From positions 16,554,001 to 16,618,000 of the forward strand of contig NC_088788.1 in NCBI RefSeq assembly GCF_949628265.1: DNA of 64,000 nt. Reading direction: 5' to 3'. This stretch comes from Cloeon dipterum. Lineage: Eukaryota > Arthropoda > Insecta > Ephemeroptera > Baetidae. The notes under the pieces are model-generated. The model was given only the letters and a program-made list of their open reading frames with translations, searched no databases and was not told the DNA's origin. The position numbers and the translations under genes were made by a program. Positions 24,601-35,686 of the stretch are shown here, one piece after another; the first letter of the stretch is position 1; the number at the start of each line of letters is the position of its first letter.

Positions 24601-26037
24601 GCTCCGAGCTCCCAGACCCGACTCCGCCAACAAAATACTGCTCCAGATCTTTTAATGCCTTGAAAACGGATTATAATTAAAAAAATACATAAAAAACAAG
24701 AACTTTAACCCACTTTGACAAACATTTCAGCTGTTGACTGCAAATCACTGGAATACTTTGGTTGCGACTTTGTGATGCTTTGCAGCAATTTTGTCAGGCT
24801 CCGCTTTTCTGACGACCCGAAAAGTAGACAAAGGTCTAGCATGGCAGGCACGTCAAGCAGGTAGTTGTCGTAAATTAGCGAGCCGTGCACATCTTTGCTG
24901 ATGAAACAAGTCTGTAAACAAATTTTTAGAACTTGGATTATTGTGGGAGAACAAATGTTTTTTTTACGTATTTCTATTTACATTTGGGATGAAAGACACC
25001 ACATTTTGATGGTTTAGAATACAATTTCCAATTTAATTTAAAAAAATTGTATGGTTTTACGGAAAGCAAAAAATTACTCACCATACTATTTGTCTGAACA
25101 AGGGAATTAAAAAATAATCTCGGTTAATCACAAATTTGATTTTAGTAACCTGTGTAACTCGAAAATGAAGCGAGATACAACGCAAGTGTATACAGTATAT
25201 GAAAAAATCGATTTTGGGTTAAATTTAGCAAAGGTTTCCTTGAGAGAATTGACAAAATAAAACACTGATACATCCATCTCAGATTGTGTGCTAAAAATCC
25301 CGAGTGACATTTATGATTGTAAAAATAATTTAACAACCGCACAATGTTTCATGTAAGTTCCTAACCTCAGACTCTTTAGTTGTGATCAAACGAGAGTAGA
25401 TCTTGAACACCAAATTGTGCACCCTAGTGAGAATTTCCTTCTGCACAGGGGCCAGATCAACAAGTTCTCTATCGTAGCTTCGTGGGGCTTTCTGCAGGTA
25501 CGAAACCAGGGCACTTCGAGCACCAGGATCAAACACCAGCTGAGACCAAAATCTGACAGTAAAATATTATTTATTTTTAATATAATAACAGAAATTATTT
25601 AAGCACGCACTTGTTGTGAGGGAGTGAGAGAAGCCACATCATGTCATCCTCAAACTCAGAAGCTGCCTCAAACCAGTCGTCGGAAAAATATACAGGTGGA
25701 AAGTGCATCCACTGTCTCTCCTCACACCAATCTTTGCTCTGTGAAATAATCTGAAATAATTCTGGTTGGTCGGAAATGAAGAAAACTGTTCATACAAATG
25801 CTAATTTTTTGCAGTCTTTTCCGTCAGGATCCTTGACGTTGATTAACATCTTCTCCAGGGATTGAGGCTTCTTGACAACACCCTGAAAATTGTAATGTAT
25901 ATTTAACGTAGTTCTGTGCAAAACACGATAGTATATGATAAGATTTTAAATAATTGCACCTCATCCGGCGAAGGTTCTTTCGCAGAATTGCGTGAACAAA
26001 AATTCGATTGTCTGCTGATTGAGATGCTTACCGTCAT
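21676..26037 (-). CDS. ASCC2: ASCC2, activating signal cointegrator 1 complex subunit 2
   Basis: Ubiquitin-binding partner of the helicase ASCC3. In the ASC-1/RQT complex it recognises K63-linked ubiquitin on stalled ribosomes and helps recruit the ASCC3-ALKBH3 alkylation repair machinery. Fourteen exons join in frame: 25960-26037, 25796-25882, 25611-25738 (or to 25750), 25366-25552, 24714-24911, 24435-24658, 23854-24027, 23651-23800, 23335-23569, 23126-23242, 22957-23075, 22723-22902, 22464-22666 and 21676-21815. The product is 739 residues (human 757). Diagnostic segments are LLSLPHKFWSQLVFD (ASCC3-binding region), a CUE domain beginning SLISNIQEMLPELGAGF, FDIMSRNHIDTSRIHQGK, YDDEYDDTYDEF, an acidic run, and the basic C-terminus NHNRRAGAERK..GLIPS, which matches the human tail. 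The start is the first ATG, though a donor-like GTAAGC lies right after it. The acceptor at 23569 (TTTGAG) is weak. Confidence 0.95.
22022..22339. repeat. Foldback (MITE-like) element, family B, copy 2
   Basis: Arms of about 55 bases at 22022-22075 and 22285-22339 are inverted repeats: the left contains ATGGCGCCAGAGGTTACTTT and the right its reverse complement with few changes (AAAGTAACCACTGGCGCCAT). The internal 210 bases have no coding potential. It sits in the last intron of ASCC2 and is related to the copy at 20949-21318. Confidence 0.7.
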
Positions 26038-26815
26038 TTTTAGGATATCAATGCAATATTCTGGGGGTTACTAGACAAATTCAGTAATACAATGTAAATA
26101 TTATGTACAGTGAAAAATAATAAATCACAGGTTGGCGAGCGAGTGCTGTGTTGGTGTTTTTACAGTCATGTGTTTGAGTTTTGAAAGATTCATTGGAAAG
26201 TAGGAGAAATAATCAAATGAACCTCTGTATTGCTCTCAGACAAGGGCGCGAAAAATGTTAGTTAGATAGTTAGTAACCCACTCCACTCATTGGTGGCGCG
26301 TTCTCCTAGAGTAGTGTGGCGGTCAGGTGGCGGTGGAGGCAAACTTTGGTGCTTACGGCCATTGATTGGCTTGAAAAGGGCTTAACGCGCCATCAACGAG
26401 TGGTTTGGAACTACTTTGATTGTTGACTACCGCGCAATGAGGAGAATTCTTCCCCACTACTATTTGCCATGCGCTTTTCATCGTTTCAAAGATTTAATAT
26501 TACATATTACCTCCCAACAAAAAATAATAAAAATCAAAAATCACATTCTATAATCAACTTACAGTATAAAAAAGCACAATTCTAATTAAAAAAATCCCTG
26601 CCTTTTCAATAAAAAAGATTCAGCATGATGTGAATTTCAAATTCAGCGCCAATTTGCTGCTGAAGGGCTAATGGGTATATCGATCAGCTGTGTGCGTTGG
26701 CTCAGTTGGCTGGCTGCCTGGTGTCTGACTGTCTGTCTCAGTCAGCAGTCCTTTGTCCAAATACTGGGCCGCCGTGGGTGGAGGAGGCCTCAGCAGCGCG
26801 GTGCCTGTCCCAGTG
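26038..26815. promoter_or_regulatory. Bidirectional promoter region, ASCC2 (-) and BBIP1-LMBRD2 (+)
   Basis: The start codons of ASCC2 and BBIP1 face away from each other across 778 bases. The part at 26240-26420 is relatively GC-rich with GGTGGCGCG- and GGCGGTGGAGG-type motifs, and TATCGAT (26678-26684) followed by CAGCTG lies close to the plus-strand gene. An upstream ATG at 26671 opens an ORF to 26946 in another frame, overlapping the BBIP1 start, if transcription starts that far upstream. No TATA box is obvious. Confidence 0.55.
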
Positions 26816-27028
26816 ATGGCCAGTGCGTCGAACGAGTCGAGGATCAGCGCGGTGCTGCCGAAGCAGGGTCTTTTGCACTCGGAAGACGTGTCCAGCCTGG
26901 TCCTGTGCAAGCCCAAGTTGATGCCCCTGAAGACAGTGACGCTTGAGAAGCTGGAGCAGATGCAACGCCAGGCCCAACTAAGGGCCCAAGAGGAACAGCA
27001 GCCGAAGAACTCGTCGGACGAGCAGTAA
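26816..27028 (+). CDS. BBIP1: BBIP1 (BBIP10), BBSome-interacting small subunit
   Basis: BBIP1 is a small BBSome subunit needed for assembly of the complex that moves membrane proteins in and out of cilia. The 70-residue ORF is uninterrupted. Its core, [12 protein letters not shown] followed by [20 protein letters not shown], matches the conserved core of human BBIP1 (LPKQGPLF..., LCKPKLLPLKSLTLEKL); human BBIP1 is 72 residues. The ATG at 26816 has G at -3 and G at +4, a good initiation context. The frame is open upstream to 26753 but without another ATG. The stop TAA at 27026-27028 is followed after 12 bases by the ATG of LMBRD2 in the same frame, so the two are probably read from one mRNA. 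Confidence 0.9.
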   Translation: MASASNESRISAVLPKQGLLHSEDVSSLVLCKPKLMPLKTVTLEKLEQMQRQAQLRAQEEQQPKNSSDEQ

Positions 27029-27040
27029 GACTGTCCACAC

Positions 27041-30000
27041 ATGGCGCTCGGGCCGCTCCTGGCAGAGGTGGTCGTCACCTTTGTGCTTGCAGCTTGCCTT
27101 TTATTCCGGTATAATGTCTTTAAAGGAAGATTTTGTCCAGGTTCTTACCGTTCTGTTCGACAGCTATGGTAACTGGTTCAAACACCACGTGATAGTAACC
27201 GCGTCGGTTCTGGTCGCCTGGTACTTTTCGTTTCTCATCATCTTCGTGCTGCCCTTGGACGTGTCATCCGTGAGTTTGTTATTCTCAGGTTCTTTCTGAG
27301 GAATATTTAACATTGTATTTGCAGACCGTCTACCGACAATGCATGCAAAGCCTCAACGCGACGTCCGAGCAGGCAGCTGTGACGAACGGTTCTGATGGTC
27401 GTTCTTGTCAGGTTCCCTGGAGCTACGTGCCTGATGAGGTGTTCCCTGATCTCTGGCGCGTCGTCTACTGGACTTCGCAGTGCCTCACTTGGTAAATGAG
27501 CCGTGGAGGAAATCCTTAAAAATATATTATTTAAAAAAACCACACATCTCAGTCTCAATATAAACAAAAACGGGATAGATGCTTGTAACATAAATCATAA
27601 ATCATAATCCATTAACAGGAGGATTTTGTGTATGTTTATTATGTAATGTTGATATGTGTACTGGATTTTTTTTTAAATTACTTAAACCTATAAATTAATA
27701 TTAATGTTATCTAAACATTGGAAAATATATTGGAAAACCAGGCTTCGTCCTCGTTGCAAAATTGTCGTTTTAATTTCAGTTGGTCTTTGGAGCTAGCCTA
27801 AACTGCCTCATGAATAGGACATACTGGATGACTTTGAAACAATAATCGAGAAATTAAAACGACAATTTTGCAACGAGGATGAAGTTTGGTTTAATATTTC
27901 TAATATGAACACAACCTCAAGTGGTCGCCTATTTAAAAAATTGGATATACAAATTTTGGAGGCTGCCGTTTCAATTTCTGAGGAAATCGGCTCCAAAGTT
28001 TGCATGCTAATCAAGTGGTGAGCATAGTTTCTATATTGAAAATCATGATTTGTTTCGGCAGGAGGGAAAATTTCGCACTTAGTTGAATAGATCGCGAGGA
28101 GAGGAATCAAAATCGAGCGAAAATCATTGACAAACCGTTTTGATTTATCAATAATTTTTCCAAATTATGAAATTTAACAACAACTGTTACTTGGTCCTAA
28201 TCAATGTAATTTTTATTTGATTTTAATCAGACAACTGGTTTTGTCATTAGGCTGATTTTGCCGTTGATGCAGTCTTACACTAAAGCTGGCGACTTCTCTG
28301 TCAAGGGGAAATTGCGTTCGGCGCTGATCGACAACGCTATTTACTACAGCACATACCTTTTCATTTGCTGCGTGCTGTTTGTCTACATTATTTTAAAACC
28401 AGGCCTTGACGTTGACGGGTGAGTGCTGAAAATTCAATTCTAACGCTTAAATGATCTTTCAGAAATTTATTATTTAATTTCAGATAAAAATCAAAGCCAA
28501 TTTGCACGATTGCTGCAAAAAATTGTGATCCAAATGTTTTTAAATTTTGTTAATTTATTATCCATTCAAAAATGTGAATAGAATCGCAATTTATTATAAT
28601 AAAAAAATACATTTTTTTCAATTAGTGGCAAGCTTAAAGCCATAGCCTCGAGCGCGAGCAACACGTGGGGTCTGTTCCTTCTGGTGCTGCTGCTGGGACA
28701 TGCCCTGGTCGAGGTGCCTCGCTCTCTTTGGCGCGCCAGCTCATACAACTATTCTCTCAACAAGGCGTATTTCCGCACAGCCAAGCTCAGCTCTGAACGC
28801 AGTGAGGCTGAAGAGGCTGTTGACGATGTGCTTGAGGTATCTCACTGTTTTAATTGAAGCGCTCACTTTTTCTATTTGAAAATTTAAAATCATCTTCCTT
28901 AATTTTCCTATTTTATATATGACTTAAAATTCTTCCAGCACTTGCAGTCAGTCACGCTGTCCATTGGGCCAGGACACTACCTGCACAGACACCTAGAGAC
29001 GATAATGCAGAAAATCCCGGCCGACATCAGGGACAGGATGGGTCGGCGTCCGCTGGCCGACGGATCAGTGCCAGATGAGCCAACGGAGAAATCTCTCGTC
29101 AGGCTCCACAAGCAGGTAAGAAGCGGAACGATTAAAGATGATGTGTACAGAATGATAATTTTATTCTTCAGGTAAAAAAGGCCCTGCAGATGCAGCACCG
29201 CACGGAGGCTCAGTGGGTCATCCTGATGGACGAGGTGATTGCTTTGGAGGACGCGTCGCGCTTCTTCAGCAACCACAACAGGCCCAACGCTTGGTGGCCA
29301 CCTAGTCAATGTAATTTTTAATCTAATATAGATCTTTCAGGCTGTTTTAATTATGCCAGGATAGTTTTGATAATTTTATGCGGCTTGTAACACTTTAAAT
29401 TAATTCGGAGAAAATCCCTTGAGTTAATTTAGTTTATGAGGGGTAAAACTTCCTGACGAATGAACAATTGACTACCCAGATTTTTTAGGATTAATCTTTA
29501 ATTTAAATTATTTTAAAATAGAGCTATGCCATGGTCTTGGAAAAATTTTAGTTAAATTTGACATTCATGCAGATATGAAACACTCCAGAATTGTTTATTT
29601 TTTACATGAACACATGCATTTTTGAATTAATGGATGATTTTGCGTGCAAATTTGTTTGAAGTTAAAATGTATTTTAAATTTGGCTTAACATTTTTACCGG
29701 CAGTATTTACAGCACATTAGCTCTCATCAGCCTTGATTTTTATTTTAAAATTGTTTAAAATTAAAAACATCAAGTCAAGAAAAATAGTAACATATGGACA
29801 AGGAATTTTTGCACAGCTAATATATATTTTGTTCCATTTTTATTCTAAAGTCCCATAATTTAAATATTAAATTAAATTGTTTTGTTTTATTGAGCGGCTT
29901 ATATACAATTTTTGAGAACTGCGACACATTAAACTGAAGCGCTTACCTGTCTAGTGTCTGATTCTTAATTAAACTGCTGTATTCAATATACTTGATTTGC

Positions 30001-32832
30001 ATATTTCCAGATTGGTACTTCCGTGGCAAGGAGTACCTGCTGAAGACGGCGGCCGTGTGCGCGGGCACCCTGTCAGCCGCCATCATTTGGTCCGAGTTGA
30101 CTTTCTTCGTCAAAGACCCCGTACTTTCTATATTCGCTAGAATAGTCAACTTAGCCAAGTCCAACTACGACTATTTCACCATAGAGGTGCTTCATCTCCC
30201 AATTGAAAAATATACTTGTATTAATTTTGATTCATTGCAGCTAATCTCGACGCTAGTGATCGCCTATCTCTGCTTCTGCGCTTACTCGACCGTCTTCAAA
30301 GTGCGAGTGCTGAACTTCTACTACTTGGCCGGCCACCATGGCACGGACGAGTACAGTCTCATCTTTTCTGGAATGTGAGTAACAATTATTATTTTGTATT
30401 TTCTATGAACGCTTTTAAATTTTCAAAACTGTAAATTAAAACCATAATGAGTTCGGAACCGTTTGGTACGCATAGTCGCATACTTTATTAGTACAGGAAA
30501 TTTATGTTTAACTAATTAATGAAGATAGGGGCTTAATTTTAACTCTTGGACAAGTAAGGAAATTTAAATTCAGGACCAGAGAAATCTTCTTAATATTGTA
30601 AATATTTAATTTCAAACATAACTTGACACTTATTTAATCCAAAAACTATAGTGGTTTTTCGCTACAATTTGATAAATTTGCCTCAGGAATAATTCCTGCT
30701 ATTTATGGTCCGCCAGATCGACGCATTCGAAATTTAAAAATTAATAACAAACCTGATGCAGAAGGCTGAAGTACTGGGAACTGCCAACATCGTGAGGAAG
30801 AATCTCGCGCTTTAGTTATCCACCGATTGTTTGGCCTCAGTTCGCAGGTCCGTCGGGTTTTGCGTATTACTGTTAATTCAGAATAAATACCGAATAATAA
30901 TAATTATATATTTATTGGCTTTTGGCAAGGTATTTGTTGGTTTTGGTATTATAATAAATATAAACAAAATTATCCACTTTTCCATGGAATGTAGCTAATT
31001 TAGACGGTTTAAGACTTTTCGACTGCCAGACTTTTAGACGGTTTCGGTAGTTACATATTATGGTTTTAGACGGTTTATAAACTGTGATTGAAATGGCTTT
31101 ATACTGCATTTGATGGTCCCGCAAAGATTGGGAGCTCCGTAAAAAATAATCACTCGTTTAAATTTCACAGCCCAACGAATGCATATTTTTATTTCAGGAT
31201 GTTGTGTCGTCTGACGCCGCCAATGTGCTTAAACTTCCTGGGCTTGATCCACATGGACAGCCACGTGATCAAGACCCACATTCTGGAGACGCACTACACG
31301 CAGGTGATGGGTCACATGGACGTGATTGGCATCATCTCGGATGGCTTCAATATTTACTTCCCGACGGTGCTGCTGCTTCTGAGCGCTGCCACCTATTTCA
31401 GCCTCGGCTCCAGACTGCTTTCGGCACTGGGCTTCCACCAGTTCATCGGCGGCGAGGACGACATGACCGCCGACCTGATCGACGAGGGCAGGGATCTGGT
31501 CAAGAGAGGTAATAGCCATTTTGTATGTGAGCATTTTGTATTTAGATTTATTTCAAAAATTTGTAGAAAAGAGACGGAGACAGCGCAGTGAGGAAACCTC
31601 GACCCGCCGAAGAGACTTTCACGAGCGCTTTGGCACTTCACTTGGAATTCGAAGGATGAGAAACGATGACAGAGGTTGGTATAACGAACAAATTTTTTGT
31701 TTTGGTTAAAAATCATATTAGAAGTCCGTGAACATTTGTGTTCTATTGTTCTTTTGCCTATAACAGGCTTCTTAAGCGTTCTAGTTTTGATTTTCCAACT
31801 CCGAAACTATAATTATGTTATATTTGTTTATGTCTATTTCATTTTGGGATAAAAATTATAATTCTAGGAAACAAAATTCGGCCCAATTGCCACTTATTTC
31901 CTTGATACTTGAATAAGGCAATGAAAATGTTTCAAAAACTGGATTGTATTATCAACCTTTGCTTCTTTTAATATTATTTATGGAAATAAAAAAATTCAGT
32001 CGATTCTACACATTCTAGAATAAACAACAAAACTAAAGAGGTCAAAACGGTCACAAAAATCGTTGAATTTTTTTTTAAAAAATGACGTGTGTGTTTCAAA
32101 CTATTTTTAAGAACAATTGTCATCTTTGAAAAGTTTCTATCTGTTTCATTTTGGTAATTATTTGGTGCAGTAATGTTGATTCACCTTCTTCAAATATCCA
32201 GACAAAATAAATCCATTTATTGATGATTTAGTAGATTATGTCTTGAAATTTAAAAAAATGCATCCTTTAACCAACGTACTCTTAAAAATTGGCCTTTGTT
32301 AAACTATTGAGTTTTTGCAAAAAAAAAATACTATTTTATGCAAGAAATGCCATAATACACATAAGAGTCAATTAATTGCTAATAATGCAGACAGTAGGCT
32401 GCCTGAAAAACGTTCAAAATCAGCTTAAAACTATTTCACTAAAAAATAAATGAACAAGCCCTAAATAATTACTGACGATAGTTTTAGAATTTTCAAATAA
32501 ATTATCGTGCATAATAATTTGAAGAATTAAATATTTTTGTTTCATTCCAACTAACTTTTATTTATTATTTAATCTAGGAGAAGACGCTTCTGGAACTGAA
32601 GGTTGAATCTTGAGGCAAGGTAATTTCGTGAAACATTTTCTCTACTGTTTTAGTTCGGCGTGGCGAGGAGGGGGAAGGCCAAGAGTCGGCGCGGACTGTG
32701 CTTTTGCGTGACGTAGAGCCGCTGGACTATAACTCTGCCGAGCTGCACCCAAGTCAGGATGACGACACGTTCCGGCTGCCAGAAAGGACCCGATTTAACC
32801 AGCTGCCCCGGGGACTCTTTGATGACGTCTAA
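27041..32832 (+). CDS. LMBRD2: LMBRD2, LMBR1-domain multipass membrane protein
   Basis: Polytopic membrane protein of the LMBR1-like family; the vertebrate protein has been linked to beta2-adrenergic receptor signalling. Twelve exons with consistent phases: 27041-27108, 27164-27269, 27325-27491, 28251-28418, 28626-28836, 28939-29115, 29172-29310, 30011-30186, 30241-30374, 31198-31508, 31567-31674 and 32654-32832. Total 1944 bases, 647 residues (human 695). Recognisable stretches: an N-terminal helix after [121 protein letters not shown], a basic REKRRRQR segment, and the C-terminus ending in FDDV (human FNDV). Intron 1 is only 55 bases. The loop between the first helices is shorter than in human. 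The start lies 12 bases after the BBIP1 stop. Confidence 0.95.
27733..27893. repeat. Long near-perfect hairpin (inverted repeat) in an LMBRD2 intron
   Basis: Arms at 27744-27777 and 27850-27883 are 34-base inverted repeats with one mismatch (left arm starts TTCGTCCTCGTTGCAAAATT). Weaker pairing extends the arms to about 27733 and 27893. The loop is about 72 bases. It lies in intron 3, transcribed with the gene, and is directly followed by a family A repeat. It may be a small foldback element, or a precursor of small RNA; nothing in the sequence decides between these. Confidence 0.85.
27961..28135 (+). repeat. Dispersed repeat, family A, copy 2
   Basis: Contains GCTGCCGTTTCAATTTCTGA, GGCTCCAAAGTTTGCATGCT and downstream AGATCGCGAGGAGAGGAATC-like sequence, colinear with 3608-3790 and 41354-41540. 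It lies in intron 3 of LMBRD2. Confidence 0.6.
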
Positions 32833-35686
32833 CTAAAGACTTGTATTTTGCCCATTACTAACGCTCTAGATTAACTATTGCTGTTTTAGCACCAAAAGCG
32901 AGTCTCTTTTTTTGTGGTGTACCTGTCTTAAGTAACATTCCAATGTACTGTGCAATTTTTTGTTAATGAAAGAAATTAAAAAATCAGGGGTTTGTCTCAT
33001 ATTAAAACTCGGGTTTAATTTTTACTTTGACATTATTATTTTTTATCAATCGTGTTTACAGTATAATATCTTAATGTATTCACTGAAAATTTCAAGTATT
33101 TTTTACAATTTCTGGTTGTCCTTCCATGCATGAGGCGTCTTATCATACTACCATAGCTGCCTTCACAAAAGCACTACTAATTTCTTTCTCTTTACCTCGA
33201 GAGTCTGTGTGTTCATATAAAACTTCCAGCTAAATAAATTAAATAAATTCCGGAAATAAAGCAAGATTCTCGCAAAGAGCCATTTTTCGTTCATTTGTAC
33301 TTTGAAATGCTTAATACTGAATTTATAATACACAAATGCATTTTCACGATTAGAATTCATTATGTTATACCCTCTCTTTCTTGAAACAGTCAAGTTAGAT
33401 GCGCGAGTGAGTTTTTCCGAACGCACTCATGATGGAAGAATAATGAAAATTCAATTTCTTAAAAACTTAAAACCAATCAACCGTTTAGTGTGTGTTTTTA
33501 ATTTTTATTTTTTTAACAATACGACAACACAGAAGAAGAAAATCCTACGTTTACATTTAAAGGAGGAAAGAAAGGATTGATTTTCACCTTTATTCGCGTG
33601 TGTGTTTGTGTATAAATGGTTGGTTGTTGGTATTTTCGTCCCTCTCAAGGTCTATGTTGCTCACGGCACTCGACCCCAGAAAAGAAAAAAAAATGCGGCC
33701 GATGAACCACACACACTCGGCCCCCCTGGGAGCCACCAGAAGCAACTCGACCTTTCGAGGCCCTTTTTATTGTTCTAAAACGAGTTATTTTTAGCACGGA
33801 CTCGGCTGAGGTGCGGTTCACAAATTTCGAAAAGGTTTAAAATTTGAGCACCTGTCCGTCGCTCGTTTGAAACAATAAATCAATAAAACCTCTCAAAATA
33901 AACATCATTTAAAATCTGTTTGTCACAAACAAAAATAGGAATTGTCCTTAGAAAACTCAAATTCTGCCGCCGCCGCACAGTTGAAGAAACTTTCTTTGAT
34001 TCTGCGTGTTATTTGGGGAAGGCTGGGAGGGAGGGGGCTCACGAGGACGTGATAAAACGTGGTAGTAAAAACCATGGCCCACTCATGATGGAAGCCTCAA
34101 AAGAGTAAAAAAAACTGTTTGAAAACGTAAAACTGCACTGAGGAAGGGTTAAAACAACAACTTCTTCCGGCTCTCAGGGTTTGTCTGTCAAACAACTGCA
34201 CTGGGTTGTAAATGTATGTATTTTCGCGGGTTTTTTGCAGATACGGAAAAAATCCCTTATTTTAAGTCCATAAAATATTTATTTCCTGAATTTATTTTCT
34301 ACTAAATTTGTTGGTTTTAAAATGCGTAATTTATTTTGTCTGATGCAGCATTTCGATCCACTTCAAAATGTTTAAAAGCAGTTAAAAATCAACTATATTT
34401 CAAAAGTTGGTTCAACTATTTGTAAATATTAACATTTTTCATAAAAATAACATCATTCCCTGCACCAGAAAAAAATTTCATAATTTTTAATGCCAATTTT
34501 AGGGTTGAATCAGTATTCACTGACATTTCAAGTGTCTGAATTGTAAAAAATATGAACAACTGAGTAAAAAGTTGTTTTTAAATACAAGAATTAAAAGAAT
34601 TTTTAGTTTTTTCCAAATTTTCAAATATTTATAAATACTCCTTAGCCATTCAAATTTTTCGAAAAAAAATAAGGTAAACTTTTTAAGGAAATATTCGAAG
34701 TCATAAAACAACATTCCAGTTAGGAGTAATTGGTAATATTACTGTCAGGAAATAAGAAAAAACGGAGTTGCAATACAGTAGAGGATTTCATATCATTACA
34801 ATTTTTCTTGTTCAGTAAAACCTCAGAGACAATAGTTTAAATAGTGTAATCGGGGGAAATATTTTCCAAACAAAATGTCGTTTTCATATTTAAGTTAAAT
34901 TTTAAACTGAATATAGTAACAAAATAAGAAGAGTCCAACGCAAGGAATTTTCTTACTGCAAAAAACCCTAAATAAAAACACCAATCTGCAAAATTGTGCA
35001 AACCCAGCCGATTCATGTGGCTCATTTCGAAAAACCGTAAGCGACTCCAGCAAAAAACCGGCTAGAAACAAACTAGAAACACAGGTTTGACTCTATTACA
35101 TAGAGAACCAAGAGGATTACAAAAGTTGCAAGTTGGTTTTTTAATTGAAAGCCAAGCCTAAAAAATGTATGACATTCTAAAATTGAGATCATCAAAGCTC
35201 CCATGAGAATAAAAGTGATTACTTTGAGGATCCAAAGAGGAGGAGGGGGAGGAGTAGGGGGTCCGAGGTGGCGATTAAAGAGCGGTTGAAACGGTGGCTC
35301 ACTAAAACTGTACACCGTCTTGAATTTTTCCGTTCGTCCGTCTGTACGTCCAACGAGGAAGAAGTGTCCACACGCACACACAATACAATCGACGATCGAT
35401 CAAGGACAGTCTTGGCTGCTGCTGCTGCTAAAGTAACTAACTGCGATTTTTGTTTCAATTAAATACTGTGTGTCCTGTCTCTCCGACCGCATGGCAAGAA
35501 TTGCTTTCATTATTACTGTTTAGTTAAAAGTGTCCCCGCGCCGAGTGAGAGAGTGATTGGTTGATATGCTGCACTCAATTTTTCGAGCTCCCAAGTAAGT
35601 ACTCGAGTCCCAACTGCTCGGGCAAAAATGCAAATGCGAAACGGGTGAACGGAAATAAAATGTTAAACTAACTGGTCTCAGTTCGT
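32833..35686. other. Intergenic region between convergent LMBRD2 and Chip
   Basis: Contains the 3' ends of both genes. A polyadenylation-like ATTAAA lies at 32975-32980 for LMBRD2. The remainder is AT-rich with scattered short ORFs that resemble nothing I know. A stretch near 34940-35010 (ACGCAAGGAATTTTCTTACT and following) is similar to 41915-41985 and may be another dispersed repeat. No RNA gene was seen. Confidence 0.6.
32975..32980 (+). terminator. Possible polyadenylation signal of LMBRD2
   Basis: ATTAAA, a common variant signal, lies 143 bases after the stop codon, followed by a GT/T-rich stretch (GGGGTTTGTCTC). No canonical AATAAA occurs earlier. Confidence 0.4.

Noticed and set aside
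26671..26946. Possible signal-peptide protein MGISISCVRWLSWLAAW...
   Set aside because: Hydrophobic start looks like a signal peptide, but the frame overlaps BBIP1, the C-terminal part has no family resemblance, and the BBIP1 frame explains the conserved coding. Kept only as a possible uORF.
32570..32625. Extra LMBRD2 exon starting GAGAAGACGCTTCTGG
   Set aside because: An acceptor-like CTAG precedes it, but the frame closes almost at once and the exon pair 31674-32654 already joins in phase and matches the conserved C-terminus.
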